Positions 23,880-34,985 are shown, numbered from the stretch's first letter. The stretch is DNA of 64,000 nt from Beaufortia kweichowensis (GCA_019155185.1 CM032811.1:2720287-2784286), one strand, 5' to 3'. A program made the numbers and translations. Notes: generated from the sequence alone by a model not told the origin.

Positions 23880-23884
23880 TTGGT

Positions 23885-23985
23885 CAAAAATGGACAAACC
23901 CAACTGTTGGGTTAAATAAACAAAAAAAATTATATTTGACCCAACCGTGGGTTAAAACAAACCAGCATTTTGTCATAAGCAAGTG
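23885..23985. mobile_element. MITE fragment, AACCCAAC family (partner 44925-45110)
   Basis: Contains GGACAAACCCAACTGTTGGG and TTTGACCCAACCGTGGGTT with an AACCAGCA end; the same motifs occur in a fuller palindrome at 44.93-45.11 kb. Confidence 0.55.
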
Positions 23986-24424
23986 AGATAGCCTGGACTA
24001 TCCACCAAATAATTGTCTGCTTAGATGCTGAAAGGCCTAGCTTAGGCGACGAGCAACAAGAAAAAGCTTGTCTGGCTTTCTTTGTGGAGCAGACTTAAGC
24101 ACACAGGTGTCCCGACTTGCACTAGACAGACTAGATTCTGCCTTTCCTGATCTCGAGCAGATAAAGGAGGAGGGGAAAATGCCTGAAGAGTAATAGGTCT
24201 AGGCACAATATTAGACACCTTAGAAACAAAACCAGGTCTAGGGTACAAAATGCTTTAATTATTCCTGGTGCAACACTAGGCACGTAGGGGAAACAAACTT
24301 CATAGAATTGATTTCAATGGGTTCAAAGGTGGCTCAGAAAAGACCTTCCAGGACCATAGAAAGTCCCATGCAGGGCCTCAGTCTGAGTGTGCCACGTAGA
24401 AAATGTAAAACCAGTGGGTCTCAT

Positions 24425-24888
24425 CTAGCGGACTGCCATTGACAAAGGCATAGTAGGCAGACATGGCTGCCACATAGACCTTAATTGTGGAGGGACCCCA
24501 GAGCAAAATCTTTCTTGTAGGGACTCCAGAACTTTACCAATCAGGCAGTTAACTGGGCCAAGCTTGCGTTCTCTACACCAAGAGAAGAACAGATTCCACG
24601 TAATGGCACAAAGCTTTCTTGTAGAAGGGGCCCTGGCCTGTAGAATAGTATCTATAACCTGGGTGGAAAGACCACCTTCTACTAGTCTGGCCCCCTTAGA
24701 GGCCAGACCCACAGCTTCCATAGCTTTGGCCAGGGGTGAAACACAATGTCCCCCACTATTGACAAAAGGTCTCTCCTCATGGGAACCTGCCAAGGGAGGC
24801 CCTTGAGGAGAGAAACCAGATCTGAGTGTGGTAAGGAGGAACGTAGATGAGGTGGGAGGTGCAAGTGAACGTGTTTGAGGTGAGCCAT
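24425..24888 (-). pseudogene. DIRS-like tyrosine recombinase, N-terminal part
   Basis: Two overlapping frames together give the DIRS-type lead-in (PWQVPMRRDLLS, LWVWPLRG), GLSTQVIDTILQARAPSTRK and CAITWNLFFSWCRERKLGPV, the core-binding domain of these recombinases. It is broken after VLESLQERF; no catalytic Arg/His/Tyr region seen. Confidence 0.75.
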
Positions 24889-25790
24889 TTATATAAAGGG
24901 TGACGTAAATCAGAGGGCGACAAGCCTGTTGAAAGTGTGGATGTTACGTCGGAATGTCGTGTTGTGAATTTACTGTTTAATGTAGCGTTCGGGAAAGTGA
25001 AACTGCGAAGCGCTATTGAGCGAACTACCATTGTTGGAGCCGCTGGTGTGGAAGACTTTAATGTTTTTCGAGAGCCATGGTCGTTTGATGCAACGAGTAT
25101 ATGAGGATAGCTGAATGTTGCTGTGTGATTCGACTTCAATCCGGTCAGTAAAGCGGCGTGAAATCACATTCCATCAGGCCATTTGTGTTCGGCAGTCTTT
25201 ACCTAGCATCCAGGAGCGTGGTCAGCCACTGTTTTCCTCCTCTTTACCTTCCTGATATTTTGTGAGATTGATTGATTTTAAACTGGACCCTGTAGTTTGT
25301 GTTTTCTTTAATTGCTGTTTTTTTGTATGATAATTATATATTATATTTCTTTTGTTTTGTTTATTTTGTGTTTATATTTATGGATGTCGATAATGGATTA
25401 ACATTGGGCAATGTGCAATAATTCCTTCAAGGCTTCCTTTTCACAAGGGTTTGTTTGTAGTGTATCACATGAGGAAGTTGATTAATTTATAGTGTGACTA
25501 CTTGATTGTGTGTTGGAACATTGCATGTAGTTGATTTTGTATCCTGAGGGTTTGTGTTTTACCTTGCCCATGTGTTTCATATGTCTTACATCTTGTTAAC
25601 CCAATATTAGTGATTATGTGGAAGAAACAAAGTAGTGTTATTTTGTACACCAAACTCATTGCTGTCCTTTAATTAGGATATAGAACTTTGTATTAACCGT
25701 GTGGTTCCTACCTACCTAACTAGCAATTTTACAACTGTATTATTTTAGTCCAAGGGAACACCAAAAGGTTACACGAGTATACACTTGGGA
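24830..25790. mobile_element. Unclassified insertion splitting the DIRS-like element
   Basis: Neither side continues the DIRS reading frames within this interval. The left third is balanced with CG-containing stretches, the right two-thirds T-rich (LTR- or 3'UTR-like). No convincing terminal repeat or target duplication found, so the edges are approximate. Confidence 0.4.
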
Positions 25791-26105
25791 TGGCCAATGC
25801 TGGGCCACTGAGAGGAGAAGGAGGCCTTCCCAACAGACCCTCTCCAGGACTTCTGGGAGCAGAGGGATCATGGAAAAAGGCGTACAGGCATAGCCTTGGC
25901 CATGGCTGGACCATAGCATCCAAATCCAGAGGGGCTGACTGAGTAAGAGAGAACCAAAGAGGGCAGTGCATCGTATCTTGAGACGCAAAGAGGTCCACAT
26001 CTGCCTGACTGAATCTCTCTGAGCTCCATACTCAATAATACTCCATACTGTAACCTCTCTAGATAATGTGCAGGGCCAACTGAGTAATTCCGGGCAGAAT
26101 TCCAT
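25740..26105 (-). pseudogene. DIRS-like RT/RNase H segment
   Basis: Frames covering 26105-25740 show SREVTVWSIIEYGAQ, QVDLFASQDTMHCP-type and ALDAMVQPWP-type blocks and a terminal VAQHWPSQ, as in the end of DIRS/Ngaro pol before the recombinase. At least one frameshift divides them. Confidence 0.65.
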
Positions 26106-26339
26106 GCTGCCTGGAAATGTACTAGGGAACCTCTAGGTTGGCCTCTGCAGAAAGAGAAGGTGCTGGGGTGCTATGTGCCCGAAACACACCATCCGCTGGC
26201 CACAATCCTCAGGACCTCTTCTTATTAGCCGACTTCCTAGCATGGATGACGCAATCACGCAAAAGCGTTCCCATGAAAGGGAAACTAAAATTCCTAATCA
26301 AAAACTACTCCTAAAACTAAAATATACTTTGAATTAACA

Positions 26340-26720
26340 GCATTTGGGACCAGCTTTATTATGGCATTTAGTAATTCTATTCAAAGGGGCCAGTTGAGAC
26401 ATGTTATCTAGATGCTCATTTTACCCATCATCAGTTCTGCTCATTTGACTAATCTAGTGCATATAATCGTGTAAATAGTCCCACACATATCGTTTTACAC
26501 ATTTCAATAGGAGATGCCAATGTGCAGGAACAATTTTTAACTGCATCTTGAAGATTGTGAGAGATGTGGCTGACCAGACTGAGTTTAGAAGGTTATTTTA
26601 CCAGCAGGGAACACTGAAAGAGAATAAGCGAGATATTGATTTAGTGCCCGTCTGAGAAGATACCAAGTCATTATGCAGTCATTATGCACAAATTATATTT
26701 TTGTTTCATAAAAATAGATT
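26340..26720. promoter_or_regulatory. Candidate conserved non-coding element
   Basis: Non-repetitive block with a 12-bp-spaced pair of GTCATTATGCA (26667-26677, 26679-26689), POU/homeodomain-like. No coding frame. Function is inferred. Confidence 0.4.
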
Positions 26721-27205
26721 CGTGTCCCAGAGCAACCAGAAAAACTGTGGGTTTAAAGCCACAAGTCTAACAAAGTTATTTCTTTATTTGGGAATTATAT
26801 CACAAAAAAATGGTTTTTGTAGCTTTTTACTTTAAAAAAATTACAACAATAATAAAAAGAATAAAAAACCAAACAACTTCTCACAAAGAAGATACAAAAT
26901 GTTTAACATACAAAAGTATCCACAGTCGTTGACATAAATGATGACATAAATCACTCGTTCTGATGGCCAATAGCTTTATCTAGCAATAGCTTAACATCAG
27001 TGTAAATGGCTGCAGCATTCACACAGTGATGGACGATACAGAAAACATTCAGGCTGCATTCTGCCACAAACAGTGAGCTTTCATCATTGTAATTCACATT
27101 CATAAATATCTACATACTGCAGGCAAACTAATAATGGTACATTGATAGTGAATGTGAACTGTCACGACAGAAATACAGGACTGTACTAGAGCATTAGTCT
27201 CTAGC
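26721..27205. other. Intergenic, nothing recognised
   Basis: AT-rich with an A-rich patch near 26830-26870. Confidence 0.3.
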
Positions 27206-27209
27206 TGAC

Positions 27210-27375
27210 AGCAGTGTTAACTTTGACAGCACTTTTTAATTTAGTTTTAGTCATGTCTTTTGACTAAAATGCAATTTAGTTTTGGTCATATTTTAGTCAT
27301 CAGCATTGTTTTAGTTTAGTCTAGTTTTAGACAAAATATGTACTTAGATTTAGTCGACGAAACTGTTGAAAGTTC
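27210..27375. mobile_element. TTTTAGTC-rich repeat, probably a DNA-transposon MITE
   Basis: Begins CAGTGTTAACTTTGACAGC and contains repeated TTTAGTTTTAGTC units, a familiar type of fish hAT-like MITE. Confidence 0.45.
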
Positions 27376-27377
27376 AA

Positions 27378-27560
27378 CTTAAAGGAGTCATATGATGCGA
27401 TTTCTTGTTTTCCTTTCTCTTTAGTGTGTTATGTAGCTGTTAGTGCATGTATAAGATCTGCAGAGTTACAAAGCTCAAACCCAAAGAGATATTCTTTGTA
27501 AATGTTAAGGCTTAGCCACACCTTCCTAAAACGGCTCGTTTAAACAGTTACCACCACATT
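27378..27560. repeat. Interspersed repeat, TCATATGATGCGATT type
   Basis: AAAGGAGTCATATGATGCG start followed by a long pyrimidine run and GCTCAAACCCAAAGAG; I recall this as a common cyprinid repeat. Non-coding. Confidence 0.4.
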
Positions 27561-27649
27561 TCTACTTATATGTTCCAAAATTAAAATCACTTAATCATTC
27601 TCTGTTCTACGGAAGTCGTAAGCGGCCATCCATTGTTATTTTTTCTTGT

Positions 27650-27816
27650 ATTGTTTTCTCGTGATATCGACTTAATTTTCTCGACATAACAAAGTTGTTT
27701 TCTCGTGATTTTGACTTAATTTTCTTGTCATCTCGACATAACAAAAGTTGTTTTCTCGCGATCTCGACTTAATTTTCTCATGATCACAACATAACGAAAG
27801 TTATATTCTTGTGATG
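27650..27816. repeat. Tandem array of TTTTCTCGTGATCTCGACTTAA-like units
   Basis: Three to four degenerate units (starts near 27653, 27697, 27749, 27800) of about 44-52 bp, each with TTTTCTCGTGAT, CGACTTAATTTTCT and CATAACAAAGTT parts. The pattern is regular but period length varies. Confidence 0.75.
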
Positions 27817-27929
27817 TGCTTGTTTACTCCATATAACGTGTTGTCTTGTTTGGAGACAGCAAAAGGATAGCAAAAATAGCATGGATGAACAAATTTGATT
27901 GTATTCATTTCAGGCATTCGCATAAGCTG

Positions 27930-28740
27930 ATAGAGCTTGTCACTTCTACCTCCCCATGGACTCCATCTCCCATCATCCCTTACACCTCCATCAACCATCT
28001 TGATTACAGTCATACCTGTCTTTCATTACCTGGACACTATTTAAATCCCATGTTGTTCACATTGTTTTGTTCAGGTCTAGTATGTAGTTGTCATGCTGTC
28101 GTCCTGATAGTTTTTACCTGTGTTATTCTACCTGTGAATGTATTTACCTGTGATCATTTACCTGTGGATGTTCTACCTGTTTATACTTACCTGTGGATTT
28201 ATACGAACCTCTGTATATACTTACCTGTTTATACTTACCTGCGGATTTATACCAACCTGTGGATGTTCTTACCCTTTTTTACCTTGTACCTGTGGATGTT
28301 CTCTGTTTGTGCACTCAAGTAAACTCACCAAACTTCACTAAGTTGTATCAGTCTCCTTCATCCGGTAACAAAAGACCTGACCTTACCATACCCTCATCAT
28401 GTCCAACCCTGCTATCCAACTTATGTGTTTGGAGCAGGAGGATCTCTCCCTTAAGGACCAAACCTGGTACTTTTTATTCCTGTCCTGCTAAACTGACTAC
28501 CCGGACAGCTGACTTTGACTTTACTATGTGGGTCTAAACCCCACCAAAAAAGCTAAGCTGTACAGCCAGGGCCCTCAAGGGAGTTTTACCGCCTTTGTGA
28601 AGTGGGTGCCGGAGGGTGTTGGAGGACATTGCCAGCCCCACTCCCAGAGTCCAGCCAGCCATTATCCCGCCGCACGGAGCGAGTACCTGAGCCCACCGCA
28701 GACGGAGAGCCTGAGCCTGCTGCGACACAAGAGCCAGAGT
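27930..28740 (+). mobile_element. LTR plus gag-like remnant, plus strand
   Basis: The leader at 27945-28060 resembles the reverse complement of 5700-5830. The transcribed region has short tandem ACCTGTGGATGTTCT/ACCTGTTTATACTT units (28110-28300). A gag-like start follows near 28400 (PNPAIQLMCLEQEDLSLKD), then, with stops, a GLNPTKKAKLYSQGPQGSF-like block and an acidic Pro/Glu/Ser tail. Frames are broken; no pol. Confidence 0.55.
28494..28661 (+). repeat. Perfect 168-bp direct repeat, copy 1
   Basis: Base-for-base identical to 28801-28968, offset 307 bp. Contains the GLNPTKKAKLYSQGPQGSF gag block. The 139-bp spacer continues the gag tail of copy 1 and then ends in unrelated sequence. Confidence 0.95.
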
Positions 28741-28800
28741 TAACATAAAAAAGGAAGTCTTGCTAATCGTGACAGGTGAAATGTAATCAGAGATGGCTGA

Positions 28801-28968
28801 TGACTACCCGGACAGCTGACTTTGACTTTACTATGTGGGTCTAAACCCCACCAAAAAAGCTAAGCTGTACAGCCAGGGCCCTCAAGGGAGTTTTACCGCC
28901 TTTGTGAAGTGGGTGCCGGAGGGTGTTGGAGGACATTGCCAGCCCCACTCCCAGAGTCCAGCCAGCCA
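28801..28968 (+). repeat. Perfect 168-bp direct repeat, copy 2
   Basis: Identical to 28494-28661. After it the sequence changes to an LTR-like stretch (GAATGATGGGAAATGGAGTT, ending near GTGACAGTTCCCCCC at about 29093) of the neighbouring minus-strand gypsy copy. Confidence 0.95.
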
Positions 28969-29559
28969 AGGAATGATGGGAAATGGAGTTCATAGGATTA
29001 AAAGTCAGATGACAGGAAACAGGTGAAGCTGGTGAAAGATCTGATGCAGGGGGCGTAGTTGGTTAAACCGATGGCTCCGTGACAGTTCCCCCCACTCCAT
29101 GGTCGGCTTCAGCGGACCGCACATAATGGCGGTGAGGATGACCTCGTGCCTGAGGGGCTGGACAGTTGGGATGGTTCGAGTAAAAGGCTCTGAGCAGAGT
29201 GGGTTAAAGGATATCAGAACAGAGCACAGAGGAGCATTCCTCAGGGCAATACCCCTCCCAGACCATGAGGTATTCCAGACAACCTCCTTGCCGCCTAGAG
29301 TTCAAAATGTTCGCAACCCTGTAGATATTATCATGTTGCATGTTGCTATAGTGTTGATAGGCGGAGGAGAAGGGGGAGAAGCTGTCGCCTCAGCACCAGA
29401 CCCTGAGGAAAGGGAACAGGATTAGTGTAGGGTTTGAATAGTGAAACATGAAAAGAAGGTGATATGCAGTAATGATGTGGGAGCTTCAACCGTAAGTCAC
29501 TGGGTTTATCTAATGGTCAATGGTGAAGCGGTGACTGAGCTTTCGGCAAGGCTGCCACA

Positions 29560-30590
29560 GACGAATGTCTCTAGTTGATAGCCAAACCATTTGACCAGGG
29601 TGGAATTAAGGGGTAGGTGACCTCTTTTGTCTGCAGACAGCCGCCTGGAGATGGATATAAGCATTGTTCCATACCCCCTCGCTTACTCGAAACCAGTGGT
29701 CCACAGCTGGCACAGAAGATGGTTCGCCAGACCATGGGAAAAGAGGTGGTTGGAAGCTGAAGATGCATTGGAATTGAGTTAGACCTGTGGTGTTCTGAAG
29801 GAGGGAGTTTTGGGCATATTCAGCCCATGTAGTATACAAGTGCCAGCTGTACTGATAATCATGGCAATATGACCTCAGGTACCTCCCGATCTCCTGGATC
29901 TTGTTCTCAGTCTGGCCATTGGCTTGAGGGTGATAATCAGAGGTTAAGCTCACAGTAACTCACAGAAGGAAAAGCATCTTCCAAACACGATAGATGAATT
30001 GTGATATAATGTCCTCAGGTATTCTAAAATGACAAAATACTTGATAAAATAGGGTTTCTGCAGTGTCCATGGTCTTAAAGTAAAGTTAAAGAGATTAATT
30101 TACAAGCTTTGGAAAATTGGTCCACAATAACTAAAATACATGTGAAATTGTCAGAAGTAGGTAGGTCAGTAATAAAATCTTCCGCTATATGAGACCAGGG
30201 TAATTGAGGGATAGGCAGAGGTAAAAGCTCTCTTTGGGGTAGCCGACGCGGTACTTTGTACAGACATGTCACAGACTGAGCACTCTTGACATATTGGGAG
30301 ATGTCCTGGACCATACTGGGCCACCAATAACGATTTGACATGAGCAAGAGGGTTCGTTGGCTGCCTGGGTGGCCTGATCCCAGAAGCGGAGTCCATGAGG
30401 GGAAGGTACGTACAGTTTCCCCTCAGGACCTCCCAGTGGAGCAGAATTGAGAAGGAGAGCCACCTGTATTTGATCCTTAATTGCCCACTGAACGGGTCCA
30501 AGTACCATGGCTGGAGGTAGTATAATTTCCGGGTTGACTGGTTCAGTGATGACTGAGTGGAAACAAGATTCTGTCATTCTGAGGGATCCA
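29560..30590 (-). pseudogene. Ty3/gypsy pol remnant: zinc-binding domain and integrase
   Basis: Minus-strand frames in gypsy order: a GKLYVPSPHGLRF / GHPGSQRT-like zinc-binding region (30430-30350), RYWWPSMVQDI and a C..C pair near 30300, PWSHIAEDFITDLP and ILVIVDQFSKACKLI (integrase core start, 30200-30080), then after a damaged stretch SDYHPQANGQTE (around 29935) and a C-terminal region to about 29570. Frame breaks and lost core residues make it inactive. No RT is seen to its right. 29100-29560 is probably its 3' UTR/LTR side. Confidence 0.85.
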
Positions 30591-30614
30591 GGGCGATCAG
30601 TGACAACAAAGTTG

Positions 30615-30666
30615 ACACACGCCACGCACGCACGTACGCATGCTCGCACGCACGCACGCACACACA
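30615..30666. repeat. (ACGC)n/(CACG)n microsatellite
   Basis: CpG-containing tetranucleotide array, slightly degenerate, between the gypsy remnant and a SINE. Confidence 0.95.
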
Positions 30667-30775
30667 ACCTTTTTTTAGAGTACCTGCCATCCTTGGGATT
30701 GAAGCCATGACCTTGGCATTGCTAGTGCCATGCCCTAACCACTGAGCTACAGGAAATGTCATCCAGCTTTTTATT
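30667..30775 (-). mobile_element. tRNA-derived SINE, minus strand
   Basis: Minus strand shows an A box (TAGCTCAGTGG, 30749-30739) and a B box (GGCTTCAATCCC, 30706-30695) at tRNA-like spacing, so a Pol III promoter. No CCA-ending tRNA fold is apparent, so this is a SINE rather than a tRNA gene. It shares its box region with the units at 23.2-23.6 kb and the scrap at 41.1 kb. Confidence 0.65.
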
Positions 30776-30799
30776 TCGTCTATGCATTCCGTCATTCTG

Positions 30800-31080
30800 G
30801 TGAACTGCTATGTATCGTGGGGCCTCGAAGAAAAATAGAGTTGAGTATTATTAGCACAACAGTAAAAAACTAATTCCATGTCCCTTAAGGGGTAGAATGT
30901 ACTGGGTGAAGAGCAGAGGCCCTAACACTGAGCCCTGTAACACTCTGTAATTTTCAAGTCTATTTAAAAGAATGCTGTGGTCACTGGTGTCAAATGTGGT
31001 GCTAAGATCTAATAGCACAAGTAGCAAATTATTTGTAAAGCGACCCCACCAGTAACTTCAGCTCTCTTTTGCTCAGCCTT
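30800..31080. repeat. Probable interspersed repeat fragment
   Basis: Contains AGAGCAGAGGCCCTAACACT and GAGCCCTGTAACACTC, reminiscent of a sequence common in fish introns; class unknown. Confidence 0.3.
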
Positions 31081-31139
31081 TTTCCTTTATTTTTAACTTG
31101 GCTTCCTTGTCGTGTATTTCCCAATTTCCCCTGTTAGAA

Positions 31140-31400
31140 AAATAAATTATGAAAGATCAGGAACATGCATATAAAGGAGTGTCAATCATTTAAAATTAAC
31201 TTCATAATGCTGCTGATGATTTGACTAGAGATTGCAGTGATGCACACCCTCATTAGACGTGGCAGGGTGTGTGTATCCATGCTCAATAGCTGTCACAAAA
31301 CAGTAATGACTAAAGTTGGCAGCAATGCATGATTAAAAAGAGAGTTTGAATGATTGACTTTTATCCTTTCATTTTTTGCTTTCTTCTCTATCATGCTTTT
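31140..31400. promoter_or_regulatory. Candidate conserved non-coding element
   Basis: Balanced, non-repetitive sequence with ATAATGCTGCTGATGATTTG, CCCTCATTAGACG and AATGCATGATTAA motifs. Inference only. Confidence 0.4.
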
Positions 31401-32635
31401 CCTTGTCAGTAAGTGCTAGTAATTTGCTGTAAACTGTTTATTAAACTTCTAAATATATGTGTGTGAGTGTATGTGTTAGATTGATATCATTGAATGTAGT
31501 TTTGTGGAATAATAATTCAACACATACAATTTTACATTTATATTGCACATATAAGCAAAATATAGACAAATATACCCTAAAAGCCTTACAACTTTTTTTT
31601 TATTATCCAAAATAGGAGAATGTCCCAAAATATTGCGAAACACTGAAAACATCAGTCTGATTCATACATTGACCAAGTACTTAAAAAAACGAGCAGATAT
31701 ATGTGAATTTCTTATGTCATCTATGTGAAATGCACATATAGTAGTAAACCTTACTTTAAGCACCTTTCGACATGAGCGCAGTAATCCACACTCAATTACT
31801 CACAAGTGCAGTAATTGCTGTGTAAATGCATTAAGCATCTGCTTAAATACCTTAACTAAGGTAATTAATTACCTTAAAAAAACATTTGTATTTGATTTTT
31901 CCACAACCTCATTCTCTGGTCCACCTTTAAAGATTTTTACATTTACTGAAGTGTGGGCATCTCATAGATTTTTATGGCAATGAGTGTCCACCAATGAGTA
32001 AAACATCTGCATATATGTCTAGGCCTGTGTTTAAAGTTTTAAAAGGTGTGTTAAACATGTTTAATGTTTAATTCATTTTTAATTATGTGCACAAAATCAT
32101 TCTTTTTTTAATCAAGTCTTCTCAGATTTCTTTAATGTGCATTTTACCTTATATAACTACACACATAATTATCATTCATCATTCGTTATATACACCTTGT
32201 CACTCTACCTGGCTTGCATCTGTACTTGTCTACAACTGTTAAATTAGAGACAACTTTGTAATATGGTTCATATTTAATTGAATAAATCTATTGTCTAGAA
32301 AGCCATTAACTGTGTAATTTCCTGTCTCTCGGTTGAGGGCTAATCTACTGGTTAAATGATTAGAGGTTTCCTTTCGTTTTCAACAAAAAAAATAAAAAAT
32401 ACTGCTAAAAGAAATGGTAACCAAAATAAGCCATAGTATACTAAATTGCAGCATGACCCTATCTTTTTAGACAATTGAGATTTTGATATATGTGTCTCTG
32501 TTTATGCCAATTTGTTTACAGATAAACTTTTTTACTATCATCTATTCATCAATTGAAAACATAATGAAGTGTTTTAGGGTGTGTTTGGTATAAAGATATC
32601 ATTTATAAAGTCATTAGTGTAAGCAGTGTCACAGT
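31401..32635. other. AT-rich intergenic DNA, no gene
   Basis: No transposon or coding signal recognised. Confidence 0.35.
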
Positions 32636-32639
32636 CTGT

Positions 32640-33365
32640 CAAAAAGTCAATACTTAGTTCTTTATGTATGTGTGAGCAAACACAGAGTAATTATCCCTTT
32701 ATTAGGCAGCAGAGCAGCTCGCCAATAGCAATTGTCAAGAATAAGCCATTCATTACTGTCAGCCACACCTGACTCTGAGCTTATTAAAAACATTAATAAT
32801 GGAAAATAAAATCTAATTAGTAAACAAACGCAATCACACCGGTGTGGTAGGTATTATGCACACTTGTGACTTTGATGTGCACTTGGCTTTTTGCTCTCTT
32901 ACTCTTTACTCAAAGTAAACAGAGAGAGAAAGGAAAATAAAAGTAAGCATATTTAGAAGGACATAAGTGAGCAGAGAAAAAACCTTCCTCTCTTTCTCTT
33001 TCTCTCTATCATCATTAGCTATAGTATGCTCCCCATTGCTACTTGCCCCTCAGCGACCAAACATTCAATTACCATATAATGAGGCTTAATGCATGGTAAA
33101 TACATGCACCCACTAAAAGCAAATAAGAGCTCTGGCTGGGGGCAGACAAATAAGAGAGACTTAACCACTGTCATAAATAAATTAAAAGAAAATTATATCA
33201 CAATTGCTAGGAATGAACTTGTTTTAAACAGCGCTGAGGCGTCAGGGTCCAGTCTCCTTGACATTACATTGTTTTATTCAGTTTATTGGCCTGTTGGGTG
33301 CAGACTGTTTGGGACAGATATCAATATCACAGTTTATTTTGCATATTACGTATGGTCCTATTAGG
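32640..33365. promoter_or_regulatory. Candidate conserved non-coding element cluster
   Basis: Two balanced sub-blocks (32670-32840, 33040-33330) with AGTAATTATCCC, GCCATTCATTAC, AACATTAATAATGG and ACAATTGCTAGG sites; CT-rich spacer between them. The 91-codon open frame at 33089 has no recognisable domain. Confidence 0.45.
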
Positions 33366-34039
33366 GCAGATATGTTGGTCGGTAATTAGTCTGTTTTTTT
33401 GGTTTGCAACTTAACAAGGAAGGTTGGTTCTCAAGAAATAGATTGTAGAAGTGAAAGAACCATGAATAAGTAATTATGAATCTTCATTACTTAAAACAGA
33501 TCATTTGTTTTGCAGGAATTGTATTACCTTAACAAATAAAAGATAATATGCATCATTAGCTGGCTTTTTTTGCAATAACAACTATATGTTATTATGCTTA
33601 AGTCATTGCTGCTTAACATGAAATGTTAATTTAAATCAAAATAATGTAAATAATTAAGTATTCCAGTGTTCCAGAGACTTATGTAATAGGTTTAGATAAA
33701 TTGGTTGGTCTAGGTTATAGTAGTTTTTAAAACAGTAATGTCATGTTACGATTAAAATTGTAATAGCTTTTTTAGTTTGTTGAATTCTGGAAGGTGAGCT
33801 ATATAAGCAACTATAGAAATTAGTCTGATCTTGCTGTTTTGATTAAACATAATAAGTGTTTTAAAATGTTCATGCCATGATGTTGATTTGAGGCAAGAAA
33901 AGGTAAACAGGAAATTACTCTAATGTTCATGATATCTGGAGAGAAACAGACAAAGAGAAACAAAGATGAAGGAAGGGAGGAAGGAATGGCTTCATCCTAC
34001 CTCCTAACTTAAGACGCACACACAAGTACTTCACATAAG
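33366..34039. other. AT-rich intergenic DNA, no gene
   Basis: Nothing recognised. Confidence 0.35.
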
Positions 34040-34690
34040 ATTTATTACAGCCAAGCAGAAATATTATCTTCTGAGGGTGCCATTCATCAACCTCACTTTG
34101 AAAGCCACTGAATTATATGATGGAATTATGCAGATCAGGGATGTCTGAGGGAGGATTCCATTCGGTAACCTTGGAAACCTCAGGTAGTTGTACCCCAGCT
34201 CTGCAAAACAATTAATGACCATACTTCAGACAGGGAGCCCTTACAGAGAGATGGGGCAAAAAAAACTCTCACTAATTAGTATGTAATTGGTAATCTAATT
34301 GAAATCATCATTTTTTTTTTCAACCCAGTATCTTGATTCCAATATATCCCCACGTTTTTTCCCCACGTAGTAAGATACATGGAAAATTTATATAATAAAG
34401 TCACTTAAGGGGGTAGGGCAGAGATACCAGACTGCTTAATAGAACATAATTACTAAACAACAGTGAACACATCCTAAACAGGCAGTTTTGCTTGACTGAA
34501 TTTACATCTTGAATGCAAGCAGCAGCTAACTCAATTAGAATGCGAGCGTACCTTTTGAAAAGTGTTGCCCATTGTAATTAAGACACACTCAAACCTATTT
34601 GTAGCTTGTGTCCTGATATTATGCAAATTGTATGCAAATAATTTTAAATGATCCTGTTTTAGTCGTACCAGAGGTGGTATATTGAGATAC
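34040..34690. promoter_or_regulatory. Candidate enhancer with paired octamer sites
   Basis: Complex sequence with CACTAATTAGTATG, GTAATTGG, TTGTAATTAAG and two perfect ATGCAAAT octamers at 34621-34628 and 34632-34639, 11 bp apart (one helical turn) and in the same orientation. Octamers are POU-factor sites (known); enhancer activity is inferred. Confidence 0.5.
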
Positions 34691-34799
34691 TTAGCCTAGG
34701 TAAGTTAACCACAGGGCAAAACTAAGTTTTGACTTTGATTTTAAATTAGACTGAAAATAATACTAACTTACTAACAGTCTCTTGCTATTTTTATTTCTT

Positions 34800-34985
34800 T
34801 TACCAAATCAAATAAAAATCAAATCAAGTTACTTTATTGTCATATCATCATCAACATACATGTAGGAGAGTAAAAATCTTAAGTGCAGCTCCAGAAAATG
34901 CAGTATTTAATGAAAATAACAAATTACAGTGTGCAAAAAAATAATAATAATAATATAAGAAATAGTACATTATTTATATAAAAAT
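34800..34985. repeat. Retroelement-derived repeat fragment
   Basis: AATCAAATCAAGTTACTTTA followed by TTGTCATATCATC and GTGCAG, a pattern common at fish non-LTR 3' regions. A related scrap may be 37440-37565 (GTCTAATGGCCTGTCGGAAG). Confidence 0.4.

Larger units (their letters stand above)
24000..26230 (-). mobile_element. DIRS-like tyrosine-recombinase retrotransposon remnant, split by an insertion
   Basis: On the minus strand, an RNase-H-side segment (VDLFASQDTMHCPLWFSL, 26000-25800) comes before a recombinase segment (24888-24425) with LKGLPWQVPMRRDLLS, WKLWVWPLRG and the N-terminal domain ARAPSTRKLCAITWNLFFSW. Between them, about 24830 to 25790, lies about 0.95 kb of unrelated DNA. The catalytic end of the recombinase is not recognisable in 24000-24425. 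Frames contain shifts; the element is dead. Confidence 0.7.

Noticed and set aside
27650..27816. CRISPR-like array because of regular repeat spacing
   Set aside because: Units are degenerate, spacers vary and resemble each other, and the genome is a vertebrate.
28193..28743. Host protein-coding gene from overlapping 67-158 codon frames
   Set aside because: Frames cover an LTR leader with short tandem units and a broken gag; the gag block explains the similarity.
30690..30755. tRNA gene on the minus strand
   Set aside because: A and B boxes are present but the stem sequences do not pair as a tRNA and the flanks match other SINE copies in the window.
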